Positions 10,141 through 22,421 of a stretch of 64,000 bases of DNA are shown in pieces. The notes under the pieces are model-generated. The model was not told the origin of the DNA. It searched no databases and saw only the letters and a program-made list of their open reading frames with translations. Positions within the stretch are counted from its first letter, which is position 1. Every line of letters starts with the position of its first letter. The stretch is from positions 124,464,001 through 124,528,000 of the forward strand of contig CM073886.1 of assembly GCA_037176705.1 (NCBI GenBank), given 5' to 3'. Made by a program: the position numbers and the translations under genes. The stretch comes from Molossus alvarezi (taxonomy: Eukaryota; Chordata; Mammalia; Chiroptera; Molossidae).

Positions 10141-11385
10141 TTTAAAAAAATATTAACTAACCTACATAAACTGTATTGCATTTTGTGTAAAGTTCTATGA
10201 ATTTTGAGAAATACATAAAGTCATATAACCACCACAGTCCAATGACTTGCCTCCTGATTTTTCTCTGGTAGTCAATTATTTCCTTTACCTTTCAGCCCCA
10301 GCAATCACTGATTTATTCTCTGTCCTATAGACTGGTTTTCTCTGGAATGTCATATAAATAGAAGCATACTGCATAAGGCATTTTAAATTTAGCTCCTTTC
10401 ACATAGTATAAGGCATTTGGAGTATTATCATCTTTTTGGAAATTATTCAAAAGGTGCTATAAACATTCATGTTAGGCTTTTGTGTGAACATAAGTTTTCA
10501 TTTATTTTGGACAAACATCTAGGAGTGGGGTTAAAGGGTCATAGGGTAGGTGTATGTTTAACTCTAAAAATTCTGCCAAATTGTTTTCCAAAGTGACTGA
10601 ACCATTTTTCATTTCTATCAGCAATGCAGGAGAGATTCTGTTACTCTGCAACCTCACCAAAACTTGATATTTTTGGATTTTAAAAAAATCATTTTAGCCA
10701 TTCCAATAGGGATGTATTTGTATCTTATTCTGGTAAAGAAAACAGGTCTAACTACAGATATAGTAAGTCTTAGAATTAATTAGTATAAGCCCTCTGTTCC
10801 TGTTCAAATTTGTATTGACCATTCTAATTCCTTTACTTTTCTACATAAATCTTAGATTCAGATTTTTTTGATACTAACAAAATATCCTGCCGAGACCTTG
10901 AGATTTTGTTAAATCTACAGATTAATTTGGGATGACTTGACATCTTAACAATTGAGTCTTCCAATCTATGACTATAGTGTATCTCTCCATTTGTTCAGGA
11001 TTTCTTTTTTAATATCAATATTTATACTTTTTATCATACAGAACCTGTATGATCTATATGATAAAAAACTATATATATACATACATATATTAGATTTATA
11101 CTTTAGTATTTGAATTTCTGGTGCAATTGTAAAGGATATTTTATTTCAATGCATAGTTGTTCCTTGCTAGTACATAGAAATGCAATTGAGTTTTCTACAT
11201 TGACTTACATTCTATGACCTGCTAAATTCATTTATTAGTTGCAAAAATTTTCTGTAGAAACCATAGGAAAGTCTATGTAGACAATATTATTTATGATTAA
11301 TGACAGTTTTATTCCTTCTTTTCAAATCTGTATGCCTCTTAGTTCTCTTTGTTGTTTTATCATACAAGCTAGGACCTCCAGTTAA
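10141..11385 (-). repeat. Old L1M LINE, 3'UTR plus part of ORF2
   Basis: The left part (acataaagtcatataaccac, catataaatagaagcatact, acatctaggagtggggttaa) is antisense L1M/HAL1-like 3'UTR. The right part (cttccaatctatgactatag, ttgctagtacatagaaatgc, ctatgtagacaatattattt) is antisense ORF2. Many substitutions show it is ancient. Confidence 0.8.
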
Positions 11386-12504
11386 TGTCTCTGTGTGGTC
11401 TGTAACTCAGAAAGAAAGAGGGAGCCATATGGACAAATAGAAGCCAGTTAACAGGGGGAATAAAACCATTTAGTCTGTGTAACATCGCTGCATTGAGAAT
11501 GATTAACTAACTATACTAGATTAAGTTATTTGAACTTGGTTTGGTAGGCAGTGGGAAGCTATATACGAAGAAACAGCTCTCCAAAGAAGCTGACATGAAC
11601 TACAAGTGCAGTCTGATAGTGAATAGGGACAAACTGAGATCCAGACTTGAGCCACAGAAAAAAGTGAGCTGATATGATGCCCCTCTATACCCAGCGTCCT
11701 TCCTAGGGAAGCATAAATCCAAGAAGGCATATTGGAACTCCAGCCCTTTCTGCACTATAGTTGTATATGAAGAAATCCTAATCTAGGATAGTGAGATGAT
11801 ACCAAGGCTACAAGAGGGAAGGTAGGTATAATGCTTGGATAATGAATCTCTCTTTTGCAGTGGGAATCAGAGTAAAAATAGTTGGAGTTCATTCTAAAGT
11901 GAAAGAAGCTTAACTTGTCTTAGCTCTTGAATTACAGACTTAAGGATGGCTAAATATAGCTGTTTTGGGAGGTGGGAGAGCGGAGAGGAGGTCAGATGGC
12001 CTCCCACTCTCTCTGCGTCTACTAAAGATGACTGAGGCAACTGAGACTGGTCAGTGTCCTGCATAGAATACCGGGTGTGGGACATTTCTTGCTGTAGGAA
12101 ACATGGACAAGGATTGATTATAGATAAATCAAAGACTCTAAAAGGTGTTCTGAGATCCTAAAGATATTTAGATGTAAAACATGTTTTAATAGAAAAAATC
12201 AACAAAGGTATAGGGAAAGAAGTTCAAAATGGACAGTCCAGGTAGGTCATCAGTGGCCAAGAGGTCTTCAGACATAGAAGGGATGCATGAAACACATGGG
12301 GGGAGGGAAATACCACATGGGATACTACTAATTTAGATCATGCCAACTTTCTCAGACCTAGAATACAATATCTGATGGCTCTTGAGGTCTGACCTAATCC
12401 AAACTTTGGGGACAAAATTGCAGCAAACAGTGACAGCCAATATTGGTATTTTCGTGTGTGTAGATGGAAGAGGGGGACATCTGGTTTACATGCAGAGGTG
12501 TACA
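11386..12504. other. Unique DNA, nothing recognised
   Basis: Mixed composition with two 63-69-codon antisense frames lacking domains. No repeat is confidently recognised. Confidence 0.4.
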
Positions 12505-12695
12505 AGCTTTGGATATTAGTCCTGCTACTTACCAGCTCTATGGCTTAGATCTTGTTACTTAAATGGTCTCACTCTATGTTTTCTTATCTGGAACACTTCC
12601 ATTTTAATATCTACCTCAAAACATTGATATAACAATTAGGTGAAACTACATAGACAGGATAGGTTTTTAATAAGCATCACTTCCTTTCCTTATCT
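12505..12695 (+). repeat. MIR SINE
   Basis: The MIR core gctacttaccagctctatgg and the following tttcttatctggaa are present. The rest is a diverged MIR 3' part. This is an ancient tRNA-derived SINE shared by mammals. Confidence 0.7.
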
Positions 12696-13534
12696 CAAAA
12701 TATTAAAATGACTGAGTACTAACCAATGATGGTTTCTGAATTTCCATGTGGAGTGACTGTGGACACCAATCCAGATGGAAGTATGGTTGCTAGGTAAGTT
12801 ATCTTGGGGCTGTGATTCTCTAGCAAGCATTCTGGTGTTTTTTGTTTATTTGTTTCATAGATGTTCTATTGATTCAGATTATAGATGGTCGGTTGCATGG
12901 CTGAGATAACAGGGAACACTAGGGCATTCCTTAGTTTGCCAGCCTACCCTTGGCACTGCAGTTGGTGCTGAAGTTTGTTGCTTGGTGAAATAGGCCATAT
13001 CTCACTATTTTTATAGACCCTAGCTGGTAGTAAATAAGTGCACCAGTCAAAGGTTATGGTTATTGTTATACGGGATGCTTGCTGAGAGCCCAACTGGAGA
13101 CAGCCATTAAATCATCCTGTAGACAAAGATTCCAAGGGGGAAATGAAAGATCAGAAGTGCTGCTTATTAAATCCCTGAAATCACGTTTTCTTGTGTGTCT
13201 CACCAGCATTCAGAGGCCTCAATGACTGCAGCTAACTGGCCTGGATTTTCTCAACAACCCTTTCTGGGAGGCAAACAGCAGAGTGGCTGAGCAACTTTTA
13301 ACTGTTTTTATGAGCAGTCCTTGGGCTGTTGTAAATAAACTCATAAAGTAAGAAATTCTCCTCTGAAACCAAATCAAAGGCTCTAAAGAATACAAAGTCT
13401 AACTCTGGAATGAAATAGAAACGGCCTTCTAAAAGCTGTGTGTGGAGTTTGAATGAGTCTGAGAAGTACTGATGTAGAGCCCTCAATTTTTACCGTCTAA
13501 TCATCTCCTATGCTCTATCCTGTTTCCACGATCA
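12696..13534. other. Unique DNA, nothing recognised
   Basis: No gene or repeat is recognised. A 62-codon antisense frame at 13298-13486 has no known domain. Confidence 0.4.
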
Positions 13535-13925
13535 TTTACTTGTGGGCCATCTTCACCTGTGTATTCCAACGAGGACCTCAAACTCAAACTTATAATTGAA
13601 TTCATATAGTTTGTTCTTTCAATCATGAATCAGCATTTTTCTCTGAGTCTTCATCCATTAATAATATCTCTATTCATCCTGGCTCTATACCTTATGAAAA
13701 AAATTGCCTTTTATTTTTTTAATTTTCTTTCACACTCAATCTCAATGTTCTTTTATGTTATGCTTTTCCATGTCTCTCAAATTTTTTATATCCTTTCCAT
13801 TTGTACCCCAATTCAGAAATCATTACCTCTCACTGTACTTCAAAGACAGCTTCCTAACTGATCTTACTGCCTTTGGTCCTTCCTCCTTTCAATTTACTGT
13901 GCAGAGTTGGATCAGTCTTAAACAC
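13535..13925 (+). repeat. L2 LINE fragment
   Basis: CT-rich sense-strand sequence follows the order of the L2 ORF2 C-terminal region, including ctgagtcttcatcc and cttcctaactgatcttactg. It is strongly diverged. The 110-codon frame at 13704-14036 is a decayed by-product. Confidence 0.6.
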
Positions 13926-15399
13926 ACACCAGCATCAGCTAGCAAAGAGGTTAGCCTAATATTAATTATCTCTAGGAGAGATTTCACATCTTACCTGAAC
14001 AATTCACTCAGAAATTTCAATTTAATGAAATTATAATCTACCATTTTGATGTCCACATTAAAATGATTTTCCCATTTTCTGATTCTTCAGGGATGGACAA
14101 CTGGTGATCATAAAACAAGGTGCAGACTGGGAAAATCTAAAACAGTCAAATCATGAAAGCCTAATGTCCTTTGAGAGTAAATCTAACAATCATAAATTAT
14201 TTTTATGTTCTATTAATTTAGAAAGAGTATTTGCCATTTGATTTAGTTCTCCTTTCCATCATTTATAGTTCAAATAAGAAATTGTTAACATTTCTAGTCA
14301 CTTTGTGTATTTCCTCAGCGACATAATGCAATACAATTAGTTCTTCAGATCATGTCCTTTTAATAAGTTTGAAATTGTACAACCAGTAACCATGCCATAC
14401 AATAATAAAGTTATACCTGAATTCAAATATTAATGATCCTTCTGCTTCCTACTTATCTTAGACTTTACTTTTTAAAAATAGAATAGCATAAATTAAAGCA
14501 TAAGAAGATGATAGTTTTACTTCTTTGTAATGTTTAAGCTCAGTTTAAAAACTAAAACAAGATGCTCGGCAAAAAAAGAATCCTTAAATTTTAAAAATAG
14601 AAGAAAATTTAACTTATTAAATGAATGTTTGCAGAATTCCAGAACATGAATTTTTAGGTGTGTTTACCTGGAGTAAAGGTTTTTGAAGGGTAAATGGAAG
14701 AAAGACAGAGGTTGCTAATACTAAAATAATGTTAATGAAATTGATTTTGATCTACACAGTGCTCTCGCAAGTTTAGTAGTTACATAATTTGGTAGTCAGA
14801 AAATTGCAACAGAGAAGTCAGGGGTTCTTGAAACTAACTTTGAGTCCATAAAGAAACTTGGATACACTTACTATGCATTTAATTCTGTTTCCGGACGGAT
14901 AAGCATGCCTGCTGGTCTCTCAGGACTATTGTGAGAACACACATTGAGATTCCCCCTGGAGAGCAAAGCAATGAAAACCATGGTAGGAATATTGCTACAT
15001 CGTGCTTTTATGAAAGAAATATTGGCTCCAAAGTATAATTTCATTAGCTTTGTAATTTAAATTACAGGACTAATCCATTTCCATTTGCAGTGGTTACTGG
15101 ACAGTGACAGACCCTGCGATTTACCTGGTGAATGAAAGGGTCACATCTTTGCTACAGATACAGGAGGCAACAGATGTTTTAAAAAAGTAAAACCACGAAT
15201 CCTAAGCAACAATTTAAAGGGTGACTCCTCCTCTGGGAAGAAATTGAGACAGCCTTTTGGGAATCCCCCTTGACCCAAACCCTGCAAACATTTTTAAAAT
15301 ATCAAGTTTCATAGATACCAAAACAAACAAGTCTCTACTCAATTCTATGGGAATTTGAGTGAAACTTTTAAAACTAGCAAAGTCTTACTTTCCTTTTTA
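13926..15399. other. AT-rich unique DNA
   Basis: No repeat family or coding signal is recognised over about 1.5 kb. Confidence 0.4.
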
Positions 15400-16700
15400 A
15401 CTATCACTCTCTTTCTAGTACACATATAAACAAGCAGAAGTAGAGTCTGAAAGGTGGAGAGAAGAATGCAGACTGGCTAACGACATTGGAAAAAATAAAA
15501 AATAAAAACTGGCAAAGCAATGAGCCTGTATTTGAGTTCCGGGAGCAAGTGGGCAGAAGCAGCGTCCAAACGATCACCATTTTCCTCACTAACAGTGATA
15601 CACAGACCACACTGGGTGAACACGAAGATGAAATCGAAGGGTAAGGAGGGCTGGAGGCACCCCTGTGGATGGGGAGACGCTGCCTTCGATGCCACATTGA
15701 CAGCTAAGAGGGAGAATGTGCAGCCTGGCTTGGGTTCAGTTTTCACTGGAATCGTCCATGATGATGTCCCAGGGCAGGAGAAGCCCGGGTTTACATGCTT
15801 TTCGATAACAGATGAAAGTTTTCCTCCCCAAGCAAATACACACATTGAAATGACCGGTGGCTTCTATCCTTCAAGCGCAGTATGAGGAGGAGATATGCCG
15901 ATGGCTCGTCTCACAGAGCCAGGTCCACTGGGTACAAAGGCTCCGGGTTGGAAAGGGAGAGGAGGCAGGTGGTGAGGGAGGGTGGCCGCTGGGTAGTCCG
16001 CTCGTGTCCACGGATGTAGACACTGTAGACATCGGAAGCAGAGGGACTCTTCTTGCCTTCGTGCGCTGCTACGGGCTCTTGCCGCTGGAGACCACACAGC
16101 ACCCAAAGGGGACAGAGCCGAACTCTGGCCCCCTCCGATCTAGAAAATGGTGTCATCTTGTCCTGGAAATGAGGCAGTGACAGCATGACTCGGCTTGGAA
16201 ATGGCAAGGAAGCTGTGAGCAGCCAGGACCCTGGAGTGGTTGGCCGAGTCAAGGTGTCCCCAGAGGCCACACGGGACAGTTTCCAGGTCCTCTTCTGTGC
16301 ACCTTTCTGAAGATTTACTGGGGATCTGGGCTGCTGAGCAGATAACCCACAGCTGAGTGCACAGAGATTCACATCCATCGGATTTGTGTATAGAAGTGAA
16401 AAGTAAGCTGTATCTCTATTTACTGCTGGAACCCCAAACACTCAGACATGCATGTTCTTTCACATAAAGCTCATCTATACCCCCTCCTTCCTTCCTTCCT
16501 GTAGTATGAAGGCAGACCAGGTGCTGACGTCAGCAGTCACCGTCCACCACGCCCTGTGCGGAATTCTGACAGCGTGCTTGCAACTTATCTGAGGAGAGCA
16601 GCGGAGTGACATTATCCACGTTTAATCCACATCCCCTGTCCTCAGCACGCACTGCCTTGGCAAAAATAAAAGGACCAGGAAAGAAAAACATTTCTTTCAA
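15400..16700. other. GC-richer, repeat-free block with several unrecognised ORFs
   Basis: The block is clearly richer in G, C and CpG than its flanks and carries no recognisable interspersed repeat. It holds the longest non-repeat frame of the window (176 codons, minus strand 15911-16441). Overlapping frames of 107-122 codons on both strands (15477-15885, 15857-16180) are also open. None shows a known domain, and having both strands open argues for composition rather than coding. It could be a decayed gene, a non-coding exon or a regulatory block. No splice structure can be assigned with confidence. Confidence 0.4.
16523..16534. promoter_or_regulatory. Perfect CRE palindrome
   Basis: A 12-base perfect palindrome, gctgacgtcagc, contains the full TGACGTCA cAMP-response element at 16525-16532, the consensus site for CREB/ATF dimers. 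It lies at the edge of the GC-richer block. No transcription start is demonstrated. Confidence 0.4.
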
Positions 16701-17028
16701 TGTTCACTCTAATTGGAATGGCCCCTTTTCCAAAGAAGAAACTCAGAGGCATCATGGGCCCCTCTTTCCTTGATTTAGACCTCTATTCAACCAGCACATC
16801 CTACCGACTGTGTTTCCAAAGGAACACCCGATCCAGTCCCTGCTCTAACGCCCACAGCAAGCGCCTCGACCCAGGCCCTTAAATTCCCGTGGTGACTACT
16901 CTGTTGGTTTCCTAACTGGGCACCATGTTTCCTGCTTCTTTCCTTTCAATCATATACTTTATAAAAAATCCCAAATCGGTCATTCTGTTTTTTGATTAAG
17001 TAAAAACTAAATCATATAAATAAACCCC
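16701..17028. other. Unique DNA, nothing recognised
   Basis: One 60-codon frame (16700-16882) without a domain. No repeat is seen. Confidence 0.35.
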
Positions 17029-17059
<31 letters not shown>

Positions 17060-17064
17060 TGTGT
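17029..17064. repeat. (GT)n microsatellite
   Basis: About 14 uninterrupted GT units followed by a short interrupted continuation. Confidence 0.95.
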
Positions 17065-17500
17065 TGTTTAAAAAGGCTTCAGAATGCCTGGGGAATAAAA
17101 CCCAAACCTGTGACTTAGGCTGAAATATCTCACAAGCAGTATTTTGTACTTTGTGCTGCCGGGTCTGGAGCAGAGTTGGAAATAGAATTATTCATTGACC
17201 ATGTTTGTGGATGACTTCAAAAGATCTGGTGCTCTACAAAATCTACACACTTCCTATTCCCTCTATACCACTCTTTATGCACACTTCTCTCTGGGCACAC
17301 TTCTTTCTATGCACACTTCTCTTCATGCATCCTGCAACTGTCTTAGTACCATGAGAAGCTGTGTGATTTAGGTACCACTCCTTGTAAGATAATCAACACA
17401 GAGCTAAAATGTAACTGTGTCCAACATGGAAAAAACTATATAGAGATTATTAAAGGTTAACAGTATATTATGATAAATATATTAGAATATGTAGTATATA
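17065..17500. other. Unique DNA with a short internal repetition
   Basis: The string gcacacttct recurs three times near 17279-17320, each followed by a short C/T-rich spacer, giving a small degenerate tandem repeat. Nothing else is recognised. Confidence 0.4.
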
Positions 17501-17556
17501 GGCAGGTAGGTAGATGGAGATGATGGGTGGATGGATGGATAGATAGATAGATAGAT

Positions 17557-17596
<40 letters not shown>

Positions 17597-17600
17597 CTGA
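17501..17600. repeat. Compound (GGTA)(GATG)(GATA)n microsatellite
   Basis: GGTA, GATG and GGAT units pass into two blocks of GATA units separated by a single gatgata interruption. Confidence 0.95.
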
Positions 17601-18181
17601 TAGAAAAGAAGGGGAAAAAACAAGTGCTTACTATTTATTTATTACTACCACTAGTTGAATGTATCGAATTGTCGTGCCCCCTTGGGAAATCATGTCCATC
17701 TGTCATTCTGTCAAACATATTATGAAAACATAGAAAGAGATTTGTTATGCTTCAGTAGAAATTTTAAAAAAATTAAGTGATGTAAGTGATACATTTAGAA
17801 AGTTCGGTAGTAAAAGCTCTAGCTAGAAAGCTAGAAAACATAATTTAGTATCATCTTTGATACTTAGTTACCTTAAGAACTTCACAAATTGCTATATTGT
17901 TGTTTTTATTATTTATGTTGTTAATAATAAGCTGTTATTTTTTAGTGTATTAATTGAGCCTCAACTGTTTAATAGATAAAATAAATATATTTCCTCTCTT
18001 GATATTCCATAGTTTGATACTATAAAGGTCAAATCAAATAAAATACCCTGAAAAAAAAACTATTTATTATTTTCTTCAGTCATTTAATTATTTAATAAAT
18101 AAATAAAATGGTCCTTATTTAGCATATTAACAAATAGTGTTCCACAGCGCTCTCAGAAGTTTCTTAAATCTCTATGGCAAT
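17601..18181. other. AT-rich unique DNA
   Basis: No recognised gene or repeat. ATTT-rich stretches lie near 18085-18110. Confidence 0.4.
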
Positions 18182-18195
18182 CTGAAAATTTATTT

Positions 18196-18458
18196 ATTTA
18201 TTTTTATTTATTTATTTTTTTATCCTCACCCGAGGACATTTTTCCATTTTTTGTTCAGATAGAGCTGGAGGGAGAGAGAGGAAGAGAGAGAGAGAGAAAC
18301 ATCGATGTGAAGGGACACATCGAGTGGCTGCCACCCGCACAACCAACCAGGGCCGGGGACAAACTGCAACCGAGGTACGTGCCCTTAGCGGGAACCGAAC
18401 CCGGGTCTCTCTGTACTGCAGGCCGACGCTCCAACCGCTGAGCCAAACCGGCCAGGGC
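18196..18458 (-). repeat. Young VES SINE
   Basis: Near-intact antisense copy: T-rich tail, tatcctcacccgaggacatt, GA-rich body, aaccagggccggggacaaac, B box gggaaccgaacccgggtc and a head ending aaaccggccagggc. The 14-base duplication ctgaaaatttattt is at 18182-18195 and 18459-18472. Confidence 0.95.
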
Positions 18459-18472
18459 TGAAAATTTATTTT

Positions 18473-19261
18473 TTATAGTGCTCTTTGGGAATTTCATTAT
18501 AAAAAAAACTAATTGTCAAGCATACTTTCCTTCTCAGCCTATTCTCTAGGGACAAGATGTGGTAAAGGTTATGTTGATGTATATTGAAAGTTAGCATTTA
18601 AAAAATGGAATACTTTGAATCCACATGAAATAAATTTATTTTAGAAACATTGTTTGCCTAAATATTTTATTGTTATGTTCTTATCATAGGATATACCTCT
18701 CTTCAGATTTAATGTTTTTCTTTGAAAACAGCTTACTTTTATGCATTTGATTGCATTAAGTTTTATTCTGAGTATCTTTGAAGGGTGTTCATAAAAATAA
18801 AACGTGTCAATCTCCTTCACTTGGAGAATTTAATATATGGTGGAGAGTGGACTTTCTGTCTAATTGTGTTCTAGCCCCCACCTGTTCTGCTTTGATACAT
18901 ATGGATTTTTCTCTGAGTCGCTTGGATTATTGCATTCTAACATGTGTATATTTTATGGGAGCTAACGGGTTAAAGTACAGCTGGTAACTCAGTCCCTTTT
19001 CAAATCAACTGACGGGAGATGGGATCTCTTTGGTTTACTACACACAAACTGAAAATAACAAGTGGTATTTTAGTTTCTCTCAGTTTGATGAACGACCCCA
19101 AGTGCATGGGTATTTCCTGTGAGATCCTCCATAGATGAGCAGGTGTATCCTTCCCATCCACAGACAGCTGCTCCTGAATAGTCTAGAGCCTCCTCGACAG
19201 CCTCTCCCAACAGCACAAGGTACCTTCAAAGGGAAGTGAATCAGATCCCCGGTCTTTCTGG
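18473..19261. other. Unique DNA, nothing recognised
   Basis: Two small frames (18778-18987 plus, 19080-19268 minus) without domains. No repeat is recognised. Confidence 0.4.
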
Positions 19262-19385
19262 TCAACAATGCTGCTATCTACTAGCTGTGTGACCTTGAGT
19301 GAACTCACAGTCCCTGTTATCAGCTTTCATGTCTTTAAAACAAGAGGGTTAGAAGATGATTGACAAGGTCCTTTCTAATTTAAAC
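19262..19385 (+). repeat. MIR SINE fragment
   Basis: The MIR core ctactagctgtgtgaccttg is very well preserved, followed by a decayed continuation. Confidence 0.75.
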
Positions 19386-19811
19386 ATTTTATGTACGTAA
19401 TTCAAGTGCAGATCCTATTTTATGTGGTAAAATCCAATACACTCCCGTGGTTCCATGTTTTACTGAAAAAATTTGGTCAAGACTCAAACTCAATCCCATG
19501 GTAATCAACATTTTCATAGCACTTTAAAACAGTTACTTTATTCATGGCTCTCTTTTCTGCTTGCCATTTTAAAAATGATCTTTTCAGAATACAGAGAATA
19601 TGTTGAGTCAAAGAATTTCAAATTAGGACATTTAGTACAACCACTATTAAATTTGTAAATTGATGCTAATATTTTTTATTGTTTTTATCCCATGTTTTAT
19701 TATAAACATTTTCAAGGATTACTTGTATTCTAAAGCAAATATTTTGCTCTGCGTGTTTTTCATATATCTATCCAATTATGCATTTCTCTGTCTATCCATC
19801 AATCTTTTCAT
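19386..19811. other. AT-rich unique DNA
   Basis: Nothing recognised apart from small frames without domains. Confidence 0.35.
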
Positions 19812-20225
19812 TCTGATGTATTTTAATGTAAGTGGCAGATATCTGTGCCCTTCATTCCTGAACACTGCTGAATGCCTATCATTAACCAGGGTTTAACATT
19901 TGTTTATAGCTCTCTCTTCTCTTTTAGTTTATATTGACATATAGCGAATTGCACAAATCTTAAGTGCATCACATGATAAACTTTAATAAATACAGACATC
20001 TATGTAACTCAAAGCTTTGTCAAGATGAAGAGTATTGCCGTCTCCCCAGAAAGTTTTGGGCACCCCTTCTGGCCTATCCCTACATATTCCCCAGAGGCAA
20101 GTACTGATTTCACTTTCCCCACCAGAGATTAGTCTTACCTATTATAAAATTTCATACAAATAGAATCATATAGTATGTACATTTCTGGGTACAGTTCCTT
20201 TTACTCATCAAAATGTTTCAGATTC
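19812..20225 (-). repeat. Old L1M LINE 3'UTR, part 1
   Basis: Antisense L1M-type 3'UTR motifs: aattgcacaaatcttaagtg, then tctatgtaactcaaagcttt, ccccagaaagttttgg and tagaatcatatagtatgtac. It continues after the SINE at 20226. Confidence 0.78.
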
Positions 20226-20478
20226 GCCCTGGCCGGTTTGGCTCAGCGGTTAGAGCGTCCACCTGCGGTCCGGAGAGACCCGGGTTCGGTTCCCGCTAAG
20301 GGCACGTACCTCGGTTGCAGTTTGTCCCCGGCCCTGGTTGGTCGTGCGGGTGGCAGCCACTCGATGTGTCCCTTCGCGTCGATGTTTCTCTCTCTCTCTC
20401 CCTTCCTCTCTCTCCCTCCCACTCTATCTGTACAAAAAATGGAAAAATGTCCTCGGGTGAGGATAAAAAAAAAAAAAA
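20226..20478 (+). repeat. Young VES SINE inserted in L1M
   Basis: Essentially full-length and the best-preserved sense copy: gccctggccggtttggctca, B box gggttcggttcccgc, ccccggccctggttggtcgt, a CT-rich body, cctcgggtgaggat and a poly-A tail. The 15-base duplication aaatgtttcagattc is perfect at 20211-20225 and 20479-20493. Confidence 0.97.
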
Positions 20479-20493
20479 AAATGTTTCAGATTC

Positions 20494-21620
20494 ATCCGTG
20501 TCATGTGTTTGTACCAGTAGTTCACGCCTTTCTCTTGCTGAATAGTATTCCATTGTCTGAACGCATCATAGTTTACCTATATTTTTTCATCAGCACGTGG
20601 TTGGGCTTCTTCCAGTTTTCATTTAATATAAATAAAATTGTGATGAATATAAAAAAAAAAACAATGATTTGTTTTAGGTCTCTTTGTGGACACATATTTT
20701 CATTTCTGTTTGGTTACTACCTAGGAGCAGGATTGCAAGGTTATAGGGTAAGGTGTATGTCTAGTTTTATGAGAATGTACCAGAACTTTTTCTAAAATAC
20801 TTGTAGCATTTTACACTCCAACAGAGTGTGAGATTCCTAGTTGGTTAATATACTTACAAACATTTTGTTTTGTGTCTTTAAATTTTAGATGTGGTGGGTG
20901 TGTGTAGTGTCTTTTTGTGACTTTAATTTTAATTTCTCCAGAAACGTATCATTCTTTGTCAGACACAGAGTTTGTGAATATGTTCTGCTGGGATTTGGCT
21001 TCATTGTGTCTTTTAATAGAGAAAGGTATTTAATTTTGATAGAGTAATTTATCCATCATCGTAAAAATAAAATGCTTTTTATTGTTATTGAATGCTATAG
21101 CCTTCTAAGAAACCCTTGCATACCTTCAAGTCCCAAAGAGGTTCTCCTAAGTTTTCTTCTAGAAACATTGTTATATTTTTAGTTTCTATGTTTATGTTTT
21201 CTAATAGAGTTATCCAATTCTTCCATCAGCATTTTTGAAAAGACTCTTTTTCTCCATTGGTTTGCAGAAAGTGAAATAATCTGATAAGGGTGGGTCTATT
21301 TCAAGGCTCTTTATTCTATTTCATTGATTTATTTGTGTGTCCTTATGCCAGGATTATTCTGTCTTGGTTATTTCATGTTCATGGTTGGTCTTGAAGTAGG
21401 TTAGTGTAAATACTCTGCCATTCTTCGTCTTTTTAAAGACTGTTTACTCATTGGTAGGTCCTTTTTATTTTCATGTAAGTTATAGTATCAGATAACCAAT
21501 TTCTACCCAAAAAATAGCCAAATGAAATTATGACTGGGGTTATATCAAATTCTAGATTAATTTGAGAAAAATGGATGGTTCAATAGCGTTAGTCTTCTGG
21601 ACCATAGAAATATAGATTTC
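20494..21620 (-). repeat. Old L1M LINE, part 2
   Basis: The antisense 3'UTR resumes directly after the SINE (gctgaatagtattccattgt, ctaggagcaggattgcaagg) and passes into antisense ORF2-like sequence to about 21.6 kb (tctattctatttcattgatt region; attctagattaatttgag). Confidence 0.75.
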
Positions 21621-22380
21621 TTTGTTTTTCAGCATTTTTGAGGAAAATGAGTGGTAGATATCTCTATTTTTAGAAACTAATGAGAATGAAATAAAGGCAT
21701 AGTAGAAAGCAAGGGGAACGAGGTAGAGAAAGGAAAGCTTAGAAAATGTGGGTGTGGTTTATATTACATATTTAGAGCAAACACAATTTTTATGAAACAA
21801 AAGATCAAAGACCTTGAGAAAGCTTTATAATATGAGCCTTTTAGATACAATATAAAGCCAAACCTGTGAAGCAGCAAGCATTTCATTATGCAAATGGCTC
21901 AGAAATTTTATATATTGTAGCTAATTACATGTGATTAATTCATAAGATAAAAGAATGATAAGTAAAATAAATTTCTAAAAACGAATTCCAATCTTTTCCT
22001 AAAACTGTGAAGAAACAAATTGCTACGATGATGCATAAAATTAGTTTCTGTTTGGAAGTTAATATAATTATGTCATACCCACAGGTACTAGGACCAAACC
22101 AGATCTATTGTTGACTTGCCTAATAAGAACCCCTGATGGTCAGTTAACATATTGAACTGCACACCCCTCCTGCGGTTTGTTTCAAGAACATACTAAGTCA
22201 TGAGGCTACACAGAATTATTAATGCTATGTATCAGTTGAAGGTTTAGAAGGGAAAAAATAACTTCATAGTTGTTTCAAGTTTTCCAATAGTCTTTGACTA
22301 ATAAAGTTAAATGAGGTCAGGAAGCAACACCTGATCTATCTGTAATGGTTACTGTTCTCCGAGTTCCACTATGTACATCA
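21621..22380. other. AT-rich unique DNA with a conserved-element look
   Basis: No repeat is recognised. It contains ATGCAAAT at 21888-21895 and TAATTA motifs nearby. Confidence 0.35.
21888..21895 (+). promoter_or_regulatory. Octamer (POU factor) motif
   Basis: An exact ATGCAAAT sits in a repeat-free AT-rich stretch with TAATTA-like homeobox motifs (ctaattacatgtgattaatt at about 21922). An eight-base match is expected by chance about once per window, so functional weight is low. Confidence 0.25.
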
Positions 22381-22387
22381 CATGCGT

Positions 22388-22421
<34 letters not shown>
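22381..22421. repeat. (GC/GT)(CA)n microsatellite
   Basis: GTGC units pass into CG units and then about ten CA units. The alternating purine-pyrimidine run has Z-DNA potential. Confidence 0.92.

Noticed and set aside
15911..16441. 176-codon minus-strand frame as a gene
   Set aside because: Both strands are open here, no domain is recognised, and there is no splice or promoter support. It is kept only as a finding about the block.
20226..20300. tRNA gene
   Set aside because: A and B boxes are present, but the sequence is the head of a SINE with CT-rich body, tail and target duplication. The same holds for the other 17 copies.
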